Shown: positions 53,216 to 62,817, counted from the first letter of the stretch. The stretch is 64,000 bases of DNA from Paenibacillus psychroresistens (GCF_009728935.1 NZ_CP034235.1:838501-902500); one strand, 5' to 3'. Program-made: numbers and translations. Notes: generated by a model from the sequence alone, not told the origin.

Positions 53216-56200
53216 GAAGGTACGTTTAGTTGGAATTAAATATGACAGTATGCGCAAGCAATATGCCGATACGACACTTGATTTTATCAATGGCTCTGAA
53301 CCTCAACATACGCTATTGGCGTTAATGAACGGCGGTGGTAAAGGATTGCTGCTGCAAATGCTGTTTCAGCTGCTTATGCCTCTGACCAAGTGGGGCGCTA
53401 AGAGTGAGAATCGGATCGAGGCGTTATTTTATAATGATCACAAGCAGTTTGTGCCTTATACCTTTCATGTTGTTATTGAATGGCGTTTAGATACTTATCC
53501 GGTCAAATGGTTGACTACCGGTATTGCGGTGACTGCACAAGAGAAAACGGACAGCGGAGATAGCGATGGGGAGGGCGCAGAGCCCAGATATATGCTGTAC
53601 ACCCATGAGTTTACTAAACCCAGTGATTACGAGATCGAGGCTTTACCGTTGATAGATCAGGGAACGAAGAAAACCGTTTCTTTTCAGGAATGGAAGGAAT
53701 TTCTTAATAAACATAAAGCGCAGTTCAGAACATATACGGCGAATCAAACCAAGGATTACTTTGAGCTGCTTCTTACCTTTGATATTGATCGTAAAGAATG
53801 GGAGCTGCTGCGGGACATTAATCGCCAAGAGGGCGGAGTCGAGGCTTTTTTCAAAAAAGGCCAGGATAATCATGCCTTGTTTCACCATCTCATTATTCCT
53901 GAAATCAGCCGACATTTAACGAGTACGGACGAGGTAGGGAAGATTGGGACGCTGTTGGATATTTTTAAGAATAATGCTCGAATTGCGCAAAATCTCCCCA
54001 AGCTATTGAAGCGAGAGGATGCGTTTCTTCACTTATTGCAGTTATTGGAGCCGTTGATTGGAAGCTTGGAGCAGAGTGCCTTGCATGAGGGGAAGCAACA
54101 GCTTCATAGTGACGAGGGGAATGTAATCCATCATGCGCTGCGTGAGTGGAAGGGCGAGCAGGAGCAAGAGAAGCTCAAATGGGAGCAAAGTAAGCTTGAG
54201 AGTGAGGGTCAGCTGAAGGTTTTGTTATGGCAGGAGGATAACCTCGAGTATGCGCGCAAGTGGAAGGATTGGCAAAGCTATCAGCAGCAAGCCAGTGAGA
54301 CGGAGCTGAAGCTGAACGAAACGCAGCTGCAGTTGCAGGTAAATGTGAAGCAGGAGATACAGCAGCATACGGCGGTATTATGGAACGAAAGACAGTTGAT
54401 GCTGCGTGACAGAAAGCTGATTCAAGACCAGGTGCGGGAGCTGCAGCAGCAATCGGAGCACAAGGATTTGCAGCAGGAAATGCAGACTATCCTCCCCTTG
54501 CTTGAAGCAGAATGGCAGCAGGTTTCTGAGCATTGGGAGCAGGCTTTAAGCGTTTATGAACTAGAGCTTACAAGTATAAAGGGCAGTAGAGATGATGTTC
54601 AAGCTCATAATGAGCGGCTAAATGAGGAGATCAATGGACTCAGTGAACAAATCGGTGGTTTGAATGCGAAGCAGCAGCAGTGGAATAACGAAGCGATGAC
54701 GATGGTGCAACGATTCGGGCAAGCGGCCAATGAAAAACCTGAGGTGCTGGTGAAGCAATTCGATGGTGTTTGGGAGCAACGCTCGGAGGTATTGAAAGCT
54801 GTACAGAAGGATAAGCAACAGGCGGAAAAAGAGAAGGAAGCAAGCATTAAAGCAAGGCAAAGCCTGCTAACAACGCTTGGATTTCTCCAAAAAGAATGGA
54901 ATCAGATGACATTGAAGCGGGATGAGAAGCGGTCGGAGGAGGAACGCCTAGCACATAAATTGGCTGGATTTCTCCGTATTGCTTGCTCATGGGCTCCTGC
55001 TGTTTCACGGCAGTGGCTTCAGGACAAAAAGCAGCAGCTTGAGCAGCTTATTGCTGCTAGAAAGGCGGAATTAACTAGCCAACAACAGGCTTTCTGGACA
55101 CATCAGCTTGATACTGCACTCGCTCAGAATGATTATTGGATTCCTAATCAAGCGGTTAGTACGCTGAAATCAACCTTGGAGGCTCAGGGGATAAACGTTG
55201 CTTATGGTACGCAATTATTGCAATCAATGCCATCCGAGCAGTCGTTGCAGCTGCTGACTACGAACCCTTTGCTGCCCTACGGTATAGTGCTGTTGGAAAG
55301 AGATTGGCGGAAGCTTGATCTTGTTAAGCTGCGCTTACTTTTGCTGCGTGCACCTGTGCCGATTTATCTGCGTGAGACAATGGAATCGGCTCAGATGTTA
55401 TTGGAGGAGCCGAACCAAGAATTTATCTCGTTGCAAAATGGTGGTTTGCTGCTGCGGGATGAAGGCTTGCGCATGTCAGTCGAACAGGATCATTATAAGC
55501 AGTGGCAGATCAGCTTAAATGAACAGACCTCGATTATGCAAGAGAATATCGGGTTAATCGAAGCTCAGATCGAACAAGGTGAAGCGTTATATGCGGAGCT
55601 GGAGTTAGATTCGGCGCAAGCGGATTCGCTAGCTTTGGGTTTGGTACTGGATCAACTTACTGAAGAGCTCCAATCTCAAGCTGATTTGGAAATCAAAACA
55701 GCCCAGAAACTTACTTTGATCACGGAACAACTTAAGACTTATGAAGCTACTATTGAAGAGATAAGAAAAGAAATTGCGCAATGTGATGCGGACTTAAAAA
55801 CGCTTCGTGATTGGACAGTTAAATGCAAGGAGTACCAGCAATGGCGTTCTCAGAAAAAATCGCTGCAAGCTGAAAAGCTGGAGCTTCAAACAAAACTAAC
55901 GGCAAATGCCGCGCTTAGCAAAGAAATAGATAGCGATTTATTCGCTTTGGACCGAGCAGCTCTACATTGGAAGGAAGCGCAAAAAAGCCTGCTCCAACAG
56001 CTGCAAGTATCGCTCACTTCCATCGACTTTAATTTTGAACGGTTATCTCATGAGCGACTTGATGAGTCTGTGAATCAAACAGCATCTGGCTTGTTTGCCC
56101 AAGATCACTCGTCGAACTTGAAGCACTTAATTACGAAATGGCAAGGGCTCAGCCAAACGCTGGAGCAGAATAATATCGAATTAGTCAGGCTGAATGTGAG

Positions 56201-57743
56201 CCTAGCTTATAAGCAGGATGGGCTCAAAGCAAAGGAAAGCGAGCTTGATCTGCTAAATGGTGAATGGCGTGAAGAATCTTTTGCTGAATTGGCCATGGAG
56301 GTTTTGCGGAGTGAATGGCAGAAGGCAACGGGAGTTAGGCTAGCTAAAGAACTCGAGCTGCAGGCTTACAAAAATGGGCATTTGGAATTTGTGACTCAAG
56401 CCAAGCTAACTTCTCAAGATGTCGAGCGATTGGCAGTTAAGAATAGTGATAAGCATGGCCGGGTGGCAGAGGCTTGGGAAGGGGAAGACCTTTCATTGCG
56501 AGAAGCTGAGCTGAAGCTAGGCTTGGATAAGGCATATACCTTTTTGGCTGAATGCAGTCATCTGTTGGCAACTTATGAGAGTAGATTAGCTAATTTAGGT
56601 TATCTAATGAAGCTTATTATTTCACAAACGATATCGCAAACTGCTGTTTTTGAAATCCCTGCTGCCATTCGGCAAACTGTCAAAATAGGTGCAGATCAGT
56701 TGGTCAATCAGTGGATCGAACAGAACAAGCGTTTAGCTGATAAACGGGGGTCTTTACGGGCAACTGTATTATCAACTAAAGAGAATTTCTTGCAAACCAT
56801 TCGCGCTCAAGCTTGGGATTCAGAGCTGAAAGAGAGTTTGCAGCGAACCCTGCTTCCCGTTCAATGGGATCAGTATGATCCGACTTTGGAGCTTCTGCGG
56901 AGTATGAAGGAGCATGCACACTATGAAATCGAGACACTATTGTTAGATAAGTTGAAATCGGAGCACGCACGAGAGCTTTGGACGAGTAGAGCAAGCAAGC
57001 ACGTGATTAGCATCATTAAATCAATGCGCTCCATGGCTAGTCGCATGACGATTATTAATCAATCTGGACATCGCTTTCCACTTGTAAAAATGGAGATGAA
57101 GCAAGGAGATTTACCTGAGCGGGAAGAGGATATCCAGCTTTTATTAAAGGGGTATTTTGTTAGCTGTATTGAGGAGCTGCTTGCGAAGTTTGAAAGCTTG
57201 GAGAGTGTACCGGATGCTGTCTTGGCTGAATGGATGAATGATAGCAAAATTGTCATGGTTGCTTTGAAGAATCGCTATCCTGTCATGTATATTTATAAAC
57301 CCCAAACAACGAATGTATTTTATTATGAGACGCCTAAGAAGCATCATTATACAGAATGGGAAACATTGAACAAAGGTTCGATTACGGAAGCTAAAGGCAG
57401 CGGAGGGCAGTTATTAGCAGCGCGCACACTGATTATGATGATGCTGTTAACGCATAAACGGCAAATTAGGCAGACCAAGCAATGGTCGGTCTTGATTTCG
57501 GACAATCCGTTTGGACAAGCAGTATCCGTGCATATTCTCGATCCGATTTTTGCTATTGCTGAGGTTTTAAATTTTCAATGGGTCGTCTTAGCACCGCCTG
57601 AGTTAATTAAGATGGATGTAAGCCGCCGGTTTCCCGTGTTCTGGGAATTGGAGCTAAAGCGTTCCACACAAGGTGAAACAATCATCGAGCAGCTCCAGCA
57701 TGGTGGAAGAACATTTGAGGATCAATTAAGTTTGTTTGATTGA
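53202..57743 (+). CDS. jetC: Wadjet SMC-like ATPase JetC
   Basis: A 1513-residue MukB/SMC-like motor that extrudes DNA loops. The N-terminal ATP-binding loop reads MNGGGKGLLLQ near residue 43. Long coiled coils with Gln/Glu-rich heptads run through about 270-1230, with a hinge-like region near 660-760. The C-terminal head has the ABC signature GSGGQLLAAR near 1399 and the Walker B segment LISDNPFGQAVS near 1433. The start is the ATG at 53202 after GGAGG; an upstream in-frame start gives an unlikely basic leader. It ends the jetDABC operon. Confidence 0.88.
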   Translation: MPRIEKVRLVGIKYDSMRKQYADTTLDFINGSEPQHTLLALMNGGGKGLLLQMLFQLLMPLTKWGAKSENRIEALFYNDHKQFVPYTFHVVIEWRLDTYPVKWLTTGIAVTAQEKTDSGDSDGEGAEPRYMLYTHEFTKPSDYEIEALPLIDQGTKKTVSFQEWKEFLNKHKAQFRTYTANQTKDYFELLLTFDIDRKEWELLRDINRQEGGVEAFFKKGQDNHALFHHLIIPEISRHLTSTDEVGKIGTLLDIFKNNARIAQNLPKLLKREDAFLHLLQLLEPLIGSLEQSALHEGKQQLHSDEGNVIHHALREWKGEQEQEKLKWEQSKLESEGQLKVLLWQEDNLEYARKWKDWQSYQQQASETELKLNETQLQLQVNVKQEIQQHTAVLWNERQLMLRDRKLIQDQVRELQQQSEHKDLQQEMQTILPLLEAEWQQVSEHWEQALSVYELELTSIKGSRDDVQAHNERLNEEINGLSEQIGGLNAKQQQWNNEAMTMVQRFGQAANEKPEVLVKQFDGVWEQRSEVLKAVQKDKQQAEKEKEASIKARQSLLTTLGFLQKEWNQMTLKRDEKRSEEERLAHKLAGFLRIACSWAPAVSRQWLQDKKQQLEQLIAARKAELTSQQQAFWTHQLDTALAQNDYWIPNQAVSTLKSTLEAQGINVAYGTQLLQSMPSEQSLQLLTTNPLLPYGIVLLERDWRKLDLVKLRLLLLRAPVPIYLRETMESAQMLLEEPNQEFISLQNGGLLLRDEGLRMSVEQDHYKQWQISLNEQTSIMQENIGLIEAQIEQGEALYAELELDSAQADSLALGLVLDQLTEELQSQADLEIKTAQKLTLITEQLKTYEATIEEIRKEIAQCDADLKTLRDWTVKCKEYQQWRSQKKSLQAEKLELQTKLTANAALSKEIDSDLFALDRAALHWKEAQKSLLQQLQVSLTSIDFNFERLSHERLDESVNQTASGLFAQDHSSNLKHLITKWQGLSQTLEQNNIELVRLNVSLAYKQDGLKAKESELDLLNGEWREESFAELAMEVLRSEWQKATGVRLAKELELQAYKNGHLEFVTQAKLTSQDVERLAVKNSDKHGRVAEAWEGEDLSLREAELKLGLDKAYTFLAECSHLLATYESRLANLGYLMKLIISQTISQTAVFEIPAAIRQTVKIGADQLVNQWIEQNKRLADKRGSLRATVLSTKENFLQTIRAQAWDSELKESLQRTLLPVQWDQYDPTLELLRSMKEHAHYEIETLLLDKLKSEHARELWTSRASKHVISIIKSMRSMASRMTIINQSGHRFPLVKMEMKQGDLPEREEDIQLLLKGYFVSCIEELLAKFESLESVPDAVLAEWMNDSKIVMVALKNRYPVMYIYKPQTTNVFYYETPKKHHYTEWETLNKGSITEAKGSGGQLLAARTLIMMMLLTHKRQIRQTKQWSVLISDNPFGQAVSVHILDPIFAIAEVLNFQWVVLAPPELIKMDVSRRFPVFWELELKRSTQGETIIEQLQHGGRTFEDQLSLFD

Positions 57744-57892
57744 GAATGAGAATAAGTAAAAGCTTCATTAAATTTGTAAGTAAACACTTGAAGTCCTTAA
57801 TAAACAGGTTTATAATAAAATTAACATATAGGTTAAGTTAACAATTATGTCTAGTAATATATCGTGCGATTTCGGGTTTTCGGAGGCTAACT

Positions 57893-58307
57893 ATGTTGAT
57901 ATTTAATGATAATGGTTTATTAGCTGCACAAGACTACCCGATGACATTAAATCAATTACGTTATAACAGAAATTTATATAGATGGTTCATTTGTTGAAGA
58001 CAAAGCAAGCCCTAGTGATATAGATGGTTACTTCGTGGCTGATGTAAGAACCTTACCGGACATTGTAAGAGAACTAAACTCAATCGACCCCCATAAAATT
58101 TGGAGCTGGAAAGATCGCATTTATGACCGAAATTCTGCAAAATGGCAGCTGCCTATGTGGCATCGATACAAGGTTGAACTATATCCGCATATCGGACAAT
58201 CGTCAGGGATCGTCGATGAACATGGTTTAGAGCAGATGTTTCCTGCTGCATTTAGAAAAACAAGGGATACATTAGAACCAAAAGGAATAGTGAAAATTAT
58301 TAAATAA
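57893..58307 (+). pseudogene. Broken nucleotidyltransferase-like gene (DUF6932-like)
   Basis: An ATG at 57893 behind CGGAGG opens MLIFNDNGLLAAQDYPMTLN and stops after 34 codons. The next frame, from about 57960, reads ITEIYIDGSFVEDKASPSDI then DGYFVADV, the DGSF-xxx-SDID core of nucleotidyltransferase-like proteins, and ends at 58307. The usual linker between the two parts is missing, so a deletion plus frameshift near 57957 is likely. It sits just before an XRE-type gene, an arrangement seen in toxin-antitoxin-like pairs. Confidence 0.6.
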
Positions 58308-58321
58308 AGGAGTTGAGGAAA

Positions 58322-58759
58322 TTGATAAAAAACGAAACAGCCTATCAAAAGGCACTGGAAAAATTGAAACAAGATAAGATATTTACTACGAAGGAAAAGG
58401 TTCGTTTTGTAGAAATGGGTCTTAATGATGAACAGGTTAACATGGCAGTTGAGCCATTAATTTCTTTTCATGAACAATTGAAGGAAGAAGTTGAGTATTA
58501 TGAAAGAGTAAAAAGAGGGTTGTTTAATCCGATTCACAAGTTTACGGATATTGGAAAAAGCCTTATAGCGTTTAGAATATATATGAATATGACTCAATCT
58601 GAGTTAGCTAAAAAACTGGAAGTGTCGGAAGCGCAAATATCTAGAGATGAGCGAAATGAGTATTATGGAGCAACCACAGAGAAAATTGAGGCTGTTATGA
58701 GTGCAATGGGAATGAAAGCAACGATAAATATTGAAATTGCTGCAGCATTAGGCGCATAA
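58322..58759 (+). CDS. XRE-type helix-turn-helix protein
   Basis: A 145-residue protein whose C-terminal half contains a Cro/CI-type helix-turn-helix: SLIAFRIYMNMTQSELAKKL then EVSEAQISRDERNEYYGAT at about residues 82-120. The N-terminal half is helical (ALEKLKQDKIFTTKEKVRF). The TTG at 58322 is chosen, nine bases after AAAGGAG; a TTG at 58313 is too close. It is likely the DNA-binding partner of the broken gene upstream and may survive as an orphan antitoxin or repressor. Confidence 0.75.
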   Translation: MIKNETAYQKALEKLKQDKIFTTKEKVRFVEMGLNDEQVNMAVEPLISFHEQLKEEVEYYERVKRGLFNPIHKFTDIGKSLIAFRIYMNMTQSELAKKLEVSEAQISRDERNEYYGATTEKIEAVMSAMGMKATINIEIAAALGA

Positions 58760-58817
58760 GAGTATCCAAAACAGTTCGTCCAACAGTTATTAAATTTGAT
58801 TTTGAATATTGGATATG

Positions 58818-58850
58818 GAGGATCAGGCTAGCACCTAGATCCTCTTTGCT
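58818..58850 (+). terminator. Possible terminator after the XRE gene
   Basis: GAGGATC at 58818-58824 pairs with GATCCTC at 58838-58844, followed by TTTGC. The T-run is short. Confidence 0.45.
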
Positions 58851-58934
58851 ATATCTTTATAGAATATTACCAGAAACCGAAAGATTACCATCTACTTACG
58901 GTTAATTTATTTTGATATAATAAATTACAAACTA

Positions 58935-58952
58935 TTTGAAAACGTTTTCAAA
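58935..58952. promoter_or_regulatory. Perfect cre-like palindrome
   Basis: TTTGAAAACGTTTTCAAA is a perfect 18-bp palindrome with central CG and fits the CcpA cre consensus (TGNAANCGNTNNCA). It is 36 bp before the start of the broken YesN-type gene, so that former carbohydrate locus was probably under catabolite or LacI-type control. Confidence 0.65.
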
Positions 58953-58987
58953 GTTACTTGCTTAATTAGGATAGGAGCTGGAGTAGC

Positions 58988-60112
58988 ATGTACAAATTAG
59001 TCATTGTGGACGATGAGCCTTCAGTTCGTAACGGTTTACGTACTTTTTTTGACTGGAGTGCCTATGATATTGAGGTTGTAGGTGAGGCTGAAGATGGTGA
59101 TATTGCATTGGAGCTAATCGAGCAACTTCAGCCGGATTTAATTCTAACCGATGTGCTAATGCCGAATATGGATGGGATTCGTTTATCTTTAGCATTGAGA
59201 AGCAGATTCCCCCATTTGAAAATTATATTTATTACTTCTTACTCCATTCTGAATATTGTTCAAGAGTTAATCGAACGTTATATGAGCGGTTATGCATTTG
59301 AGAATCAAAGCGGGGAATTTGTTGGCGTTGTATGTATTCAGGCTGAGGAGCATAAGGAAGATCAATTGTACGCCCTAGCTGAGGATGTGCGGGATAATCT
59401 GCTCCGTTGGTTGAAAATTAGTGTTACAATCGGCGTAGGAGAACAAGTGAACCATTTAGCGGATTTACCGCACTCTTATTCTCAAGCACGGGAAGCAACC
59501 GATCAAAAGTGGTACTTGGGTAAAAACCAAATCATTTCTATGGATAATATGAAGGTACATGATGAGAACTTTTATCGGTTTGAAGCTAAGGAGAATGAGC
59601 ATTTGCTTTCGATTCTTAAATCGGCGGATTCCGAGAAGCTGTCTGTTGTTTTAATTGAAATTTTTGCCGCTCTATCAAATAACCGCAGAGAAGGCATTAA
59701 ATATGGCAGCATTGTTGTCCAGCATAAGCCTGCTTCTTCTCGGAAGCAGGCTTATGCTGGAGCTGAATATCCAAGCTCAAGAAATGGAAGAGAGAGAGCA
59801 CAGTCTGTGGGAGCTGATTATTAAGCAAGAAACCATTCTCGATCTGCGAAAGCTGGTGGAGTCCTATTTAATTGATGTTTGCCGATTAATTGGCGAGAAA
59901 CGCAGCGGTAAATCTAAGAATGTTATTGAACGCATCCGATCCGTTATGGACAAGCGTTATTCAGAAAATTTATTAGTAGATGATATCGCCAAGGAAGTTT
60001 ATTTAACCTCGACTTATATATGCCTATTATTTAAACAGGAAACAGGTGTAACGATCAATGAATATTTAACCTCAGTAAGAATTAAGCAGGCTAAAGAATT
60101 GCTTAAAGATCC
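58988..60112 (+). pseudogene. YesN-type response regulator, deleted and frameshifted
   Basis: An AraC-type two-component regulator in pieces. Residues 1-86 are a receiver domain (KLVIVDDEPSVRNGLR, LILTDVLMPNMDG with the phospho-Asp) cut off at FITSYSILN. At about 59246 the frame jumps to a later part of the protein (LIERYMSGYAFENQSG), so roughly 100 or more residues are missing. A frameshift at about 59715 moves the frame to LMLELNIQAQEMEEREHS. The AraC helix-turn-helix then begins (LLVDDIAKEVYLTSTYICLL) but stops at KELLKDP near 60110, where foreign sequence follows. It is not functional. Confidence 0.8.
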
Positions 60113-60549
60113 GCCAGCGTGCGAAATCTGTGGTCCAACTCCGAGCTGGGTTCCTTCACTGGGAGTTTCAGTATAAGTGTGCTATCGCATAATGTCGTCA
60201 TGCTTAAAGTCACAGGCACAGAAGCAACCGGGATTGAGATGGATAATAGCGGAAGCGGTTTTGTCACAACAGGGACTTGGACTGCAAGCACACTACAGCC
60301 GGATACTATGGGGCTAATTATTTAACAGATAATACAGCTGGTGTCGATACGGGTAAAACGGCAAAATGGACACCTACCATTACTCAGGCAGGCAGCTATC
60401 AGGTCTATATGCGATGGCCGGCTTTTAACAACCGTCCAGATGCAGCGCCGATAAAAATTAAATACAATGGCGGCAACTCTACCGATATATCAAAATCAGT
60501 GAACCAAACGATAAACAGCAATCTATGGGTTTTAATCGGCACTTACAAC
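60113..60549 (+). pseudogene. 3' fragment of a glycoside hydrolase with golvesin-like domain
   Basis: The fragment begins near 60119 with VRNLWSNSELGSFTGSFSIS then VLSHNVVMLKVTG, the closing beta-domain pattern of GH27-like alpha-galactosidases. It continues into TEATGIEMDNSGSGFVTTG, and after a frameshift near 60290 into AGYYGANYLTDNTAGVDTGK and QAGSYQVYMRWPAFNNRPD, a golvesin/xanthan-lyase-type binding domain. The 5' part of the gene is gone and the 3' end is cut at IGTYN. It is likely a remnant of the sugar locus the YesN regulator once controlled. Confidence 0.65.
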
Positions 60550-60550
60550 T

Positions 60551-60650
60551 GATCAGGAGTAGCAATCTGTAGCAGATCTACTCCTATCAAGAGGGAATTG
60601 AGGCCGATTTGTCGAATTGTCATATTATGAGAATTTTATCTTATGACAGT
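60551..60650 (+). pseudogene. mcrC-like fragment
   Basis: Bases 60551-60588 match 48071-48108 of the mcrC gene at 35 of 38 positions. In the same frame the fragment reads IRSSNL, stop, QIYSYQEG, against IRSNNLYQIYSYLRN in mcrC. The in-frame stop shows it is dead. What follows to about 60650 (GIEADLSNCHIMRILSYDS) is open but not clearly mcrC. Confidence 0.55.
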
Positions 60651-60664
60651 TAAGGAGTATGGCG

Positions 60665-60739
60665 ATGATCGATAAAGTAATTCGCATTTTCAATACTATT
60701 AACGCTATTCAGGCAAATTTGCGGGCGCAATATGTCTAA
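60665..60739 (+). pseudogene. 5' stub of a WYL/HTH-type regulator
   Basis: A 24-codon frame, ATG at 60665 behind AAGGAG, starts MIDKVIRIFNTINAIQAN, the N-terminus typical of HTH_11-WYL regulators in Paenibacillus, then switches to LRAQYV and stops. The rest of that gene is missing. Its stop overlaps the ATG of the next gene by eight bases, so translation of the stub could carry over. Confidence 0.5.
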
Positions 60740-61571
60740 ACGATGGTTGATACAGATTGCTCTTGTTCTGGTTATTGTTTTCTGTAGCTCATGCTCTAAT
60801 GGAGATCAGCCCACTTCCACAACAACAGTAAGACAATCAGATTTTCCAGTAGCCGAGATAGAAAATAGGCTAGAAACTAAAGTACCCATTCTTGAGCAAA
60901 CGGTTGAAGAGGTAGTCTATGAAACCAGTCAAGTGAGTACTCCGACTGTTACTCCTGCTCCTCCTGTTAAGGAATTTCTTATAGATGTACCTGCTATGTC
61001 GCAGTTCCCTGATTATTATAATGGTTGCGAGATTACGAGCTTGGCCATGCTAGTTAATTATCTAAAACTTCCTTTCAACAGGCAGGAGCTTATTAGAATG
61101 TTAGTTAAAGATGAGACACCACTTCAAAATGCTGAAGACGGTTCAATTGAAGTATGGGGAGACCCTGATCTTGGTTTTGTTGGTGATATAACTGGAAAGA
61201 AGATGGGCTATGGGGTCTATCACAAGCCTATAGGTGATTTACTTGCGCAAATCTCTAATGGTCACATGGTTGATTTGACTGGAAATGAGTTCACTGAGAT
61301 TGAAAGACAAATTTCTCAAGGTAATCCGGTAGTCGTCTGGACAACATCAAACTTTACTTCCGTTAATAATTGGGTTGAATGGAAGTCCATAGATGGCCGC
61401 ACAATTCGTGCTACTTTTGAAGAGCACACTGTTTTATTAGTAGGATATGACGAGGAATATGTTTACATAAATAACCCCGCCAACGGGGAAAAGGCAGAGA
61501 AAATAGCAAAGCAACCATTCTTAGAAAGCTGGACGCAACTAGGTCAGCAGGCTGTAAGCTATGCTCAATAA
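60732..61571 (+). CDS. C39-like peptidase lipoprotein
   Basis: A 279-residue exported protein of the C39-like cysteine peptidase family (PF13529 type). The N-terminus has a lipoprotein signal with FCSSC near residue 21, then a Thr/Ser/Pro-rich linker to about 80. The catalytic Cys is in NGCEITSLAMLVNYL near residue 98, and His is in FEEHTVLLVGYDEEYVY near residue 237, with a following NNPANG. It is likely a cell-surface peptidase or amidase. No ribosome site precedes the ATG, which overlaps the stub gene, so expression may depend on coupling. Confidence 0.8.
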   Translation: MSKRWLIQIALVLVIVFCSSCSNGDQPTSTTTVRQSDFPVAEIENRLETKVPILEQTVEEVVYETSQVSTPTVTPAPPVKEFLIDVPAMSQFPDYYNGCEITSLAMLVNYLKLPFNRQELIRMLVKDETPLQNAEDGSIEVWGDPDLGFVGDITGKKMGYGVYHKPIGDLLAQISNGHMVDLTGNEFTEIERQISQGNPVVVWTTSNFTSVNNWVEWKSIDGRTIRATFEEHTVLLVGYDEEYVYINNPANGEKAEKIAKQPFLESWTQLGQQAVSYAQ

Positions 61572-61863
61572 TAATAATTTTGGAGTGAGCTATTTAAACC
61601 TAATCCCAACCACCAGCCACTTGGCAGCCATACATTCTATTGAATACGACAAGTCTTTAAAAGTAATATAACTAGATTTGTTTTGTGTTTTTATAAAAGG
61701 CAAACAGCCATATCAAGTCTTGTCCTCTATAAAATGCAAACGAAATTTTAAACGTAGCACATTTGTAATAAATTAAAATTAATCATTTAGAAATTATCTA
61801 CATAAGCTCTAGAATCTCTCTAAATATATATTCGTTTATTTAGAATCAACTGGAGGTTTTGTG

Positions 61864-62568
61864 ATGAGAATTATCTCTTGGAATTGCAGCCAAGCATTTC
61901 GGAAAAAGTGGGTTCGAATCGCGGAAATGTTACCCGATATCGCAGTAATCCAAGAATGTGAATCAATGGAGAAGTTAAAAAAATGTTATGACCCAACTTT
62001 CACAAATGCACTCTGGTTTGGCGACAACCCCAATAAAGGAATTGGTATATTCTCTAATCATTTGTACAAATTATCTATACATCCATCTTATGAGAACAGG
62101 TTCCATTGGGTGGTTCCTGTTCTAGTTAGTGGAGTTGAAACATTCACCATATTCATTGTGTGGACTAAAGATCATAGTGATAAAAAGCAAAGCTACATAG
62201 GACAATTGTATCTTGCACTTCGGCAGTATGAATCAATCTTTCAAAATGAAACATGTATTGTTATAGGTGATTGGAATAGCAATGCAATTTGGGATAGGTT
62301 ACCGCATGTAGGCAATCATACGACCGTTGTGAATCTGTTAAACGATCACGGTCTAATCAGTGTCTACCATACCCATTTTAATGAACTGCATGGAAGTGAG
62401 ACCATACCTACATATTATTTACACTATAATCAGAACAAGGGGTACCATATCGATTATGCCTTCATCCCCTCGAAGTGGCTTGATAAACTTGTTGATGTGT
62501 CAGTAGGTAATTACGATCTTTGGAGACCTGTAAGCGATCATGTTCCGTTATCATTATTTTTGAAATGA
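61864..62568 (+). CDS. Endonuclease/exonuclease/phosphatase-fold protein
   Basis: A 234-residue protein of the EEP superfamily. Key residues are visible in order: IISWNC at the N-terminus with Asn, AVIQECES with the metal-binding Glu, IGDWNSNAIWD with Asp and Asn near residue 140, and the closing SDHVPLSLFL with Asp-His. Members cut DNA, RNA or phosphoesters; the substrate here is not predictable. The ATG at 61864 follows TGGAGG. A strong terminator comes about 110 bp after the stop. Confidence 0.82.
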   Translation: MRIISWNCSQAFRKKWVRIAEMLPDIAVIQECESMEKLKKCYDPTFTNALWFGDNPNKGIGIFSNHLYKLSIHPSYENRFHWVVPVLVSGVETFTIFIVWTKDHSDKKQSYIGQLYLALRQYESIFQNETCIVIGDWNSNAIWDRLPHVGNHTTVVNLLNDHGLISVYHTHFNELHGSETIPTYYLHYNQNKGYHIDYAFIPSKWLDKLVDVSVGNYDLWRPVSDHVPLSLFLK

Positions 62569-62677
62569 TTCAACACCTAATACTATTTCTGCAAACATTG
62601 AGTCTCGCTATAATGCGGGGCTTATTTTTTTGCGAAAATACTTCAATGAGCTGCTGCTACAAAATATTAACTCGGTC

Positions 62678-62728
62678 GAAATAATCACTCATAGGTTCCG
62701 AACCTTATTGAGTGATTATTTCTTTTTT
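62678..62728 (+). terminator. Strong intrinsic terminator
   Basis: GAAATAATCACTCA pairs exactly with TGAGTGATTATTTC, followed by TTTTTT. The loop is 17 bases. Confidence 0.9.
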
Positions 62729-62817
62729 CATAGATTATTTTAAATGGAGGGAATCAGTTGTAGATCTCGAATCTCTAGAAACAAGATTACAAATATAATT
62801 AGTGGAGGGTATCCGTA

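Noticed and set aside
54605..54860. Minus-strand Ser/Phe-rich frames inside jetC
   Set aside because: Products of coiled-coil codon bias on the other strand.
58988..59824. Functional YesN-type response regulator
   Set aside because: The receiver domain is cut, the middle is missing and the DNA-binding part is in another frame and truncated.
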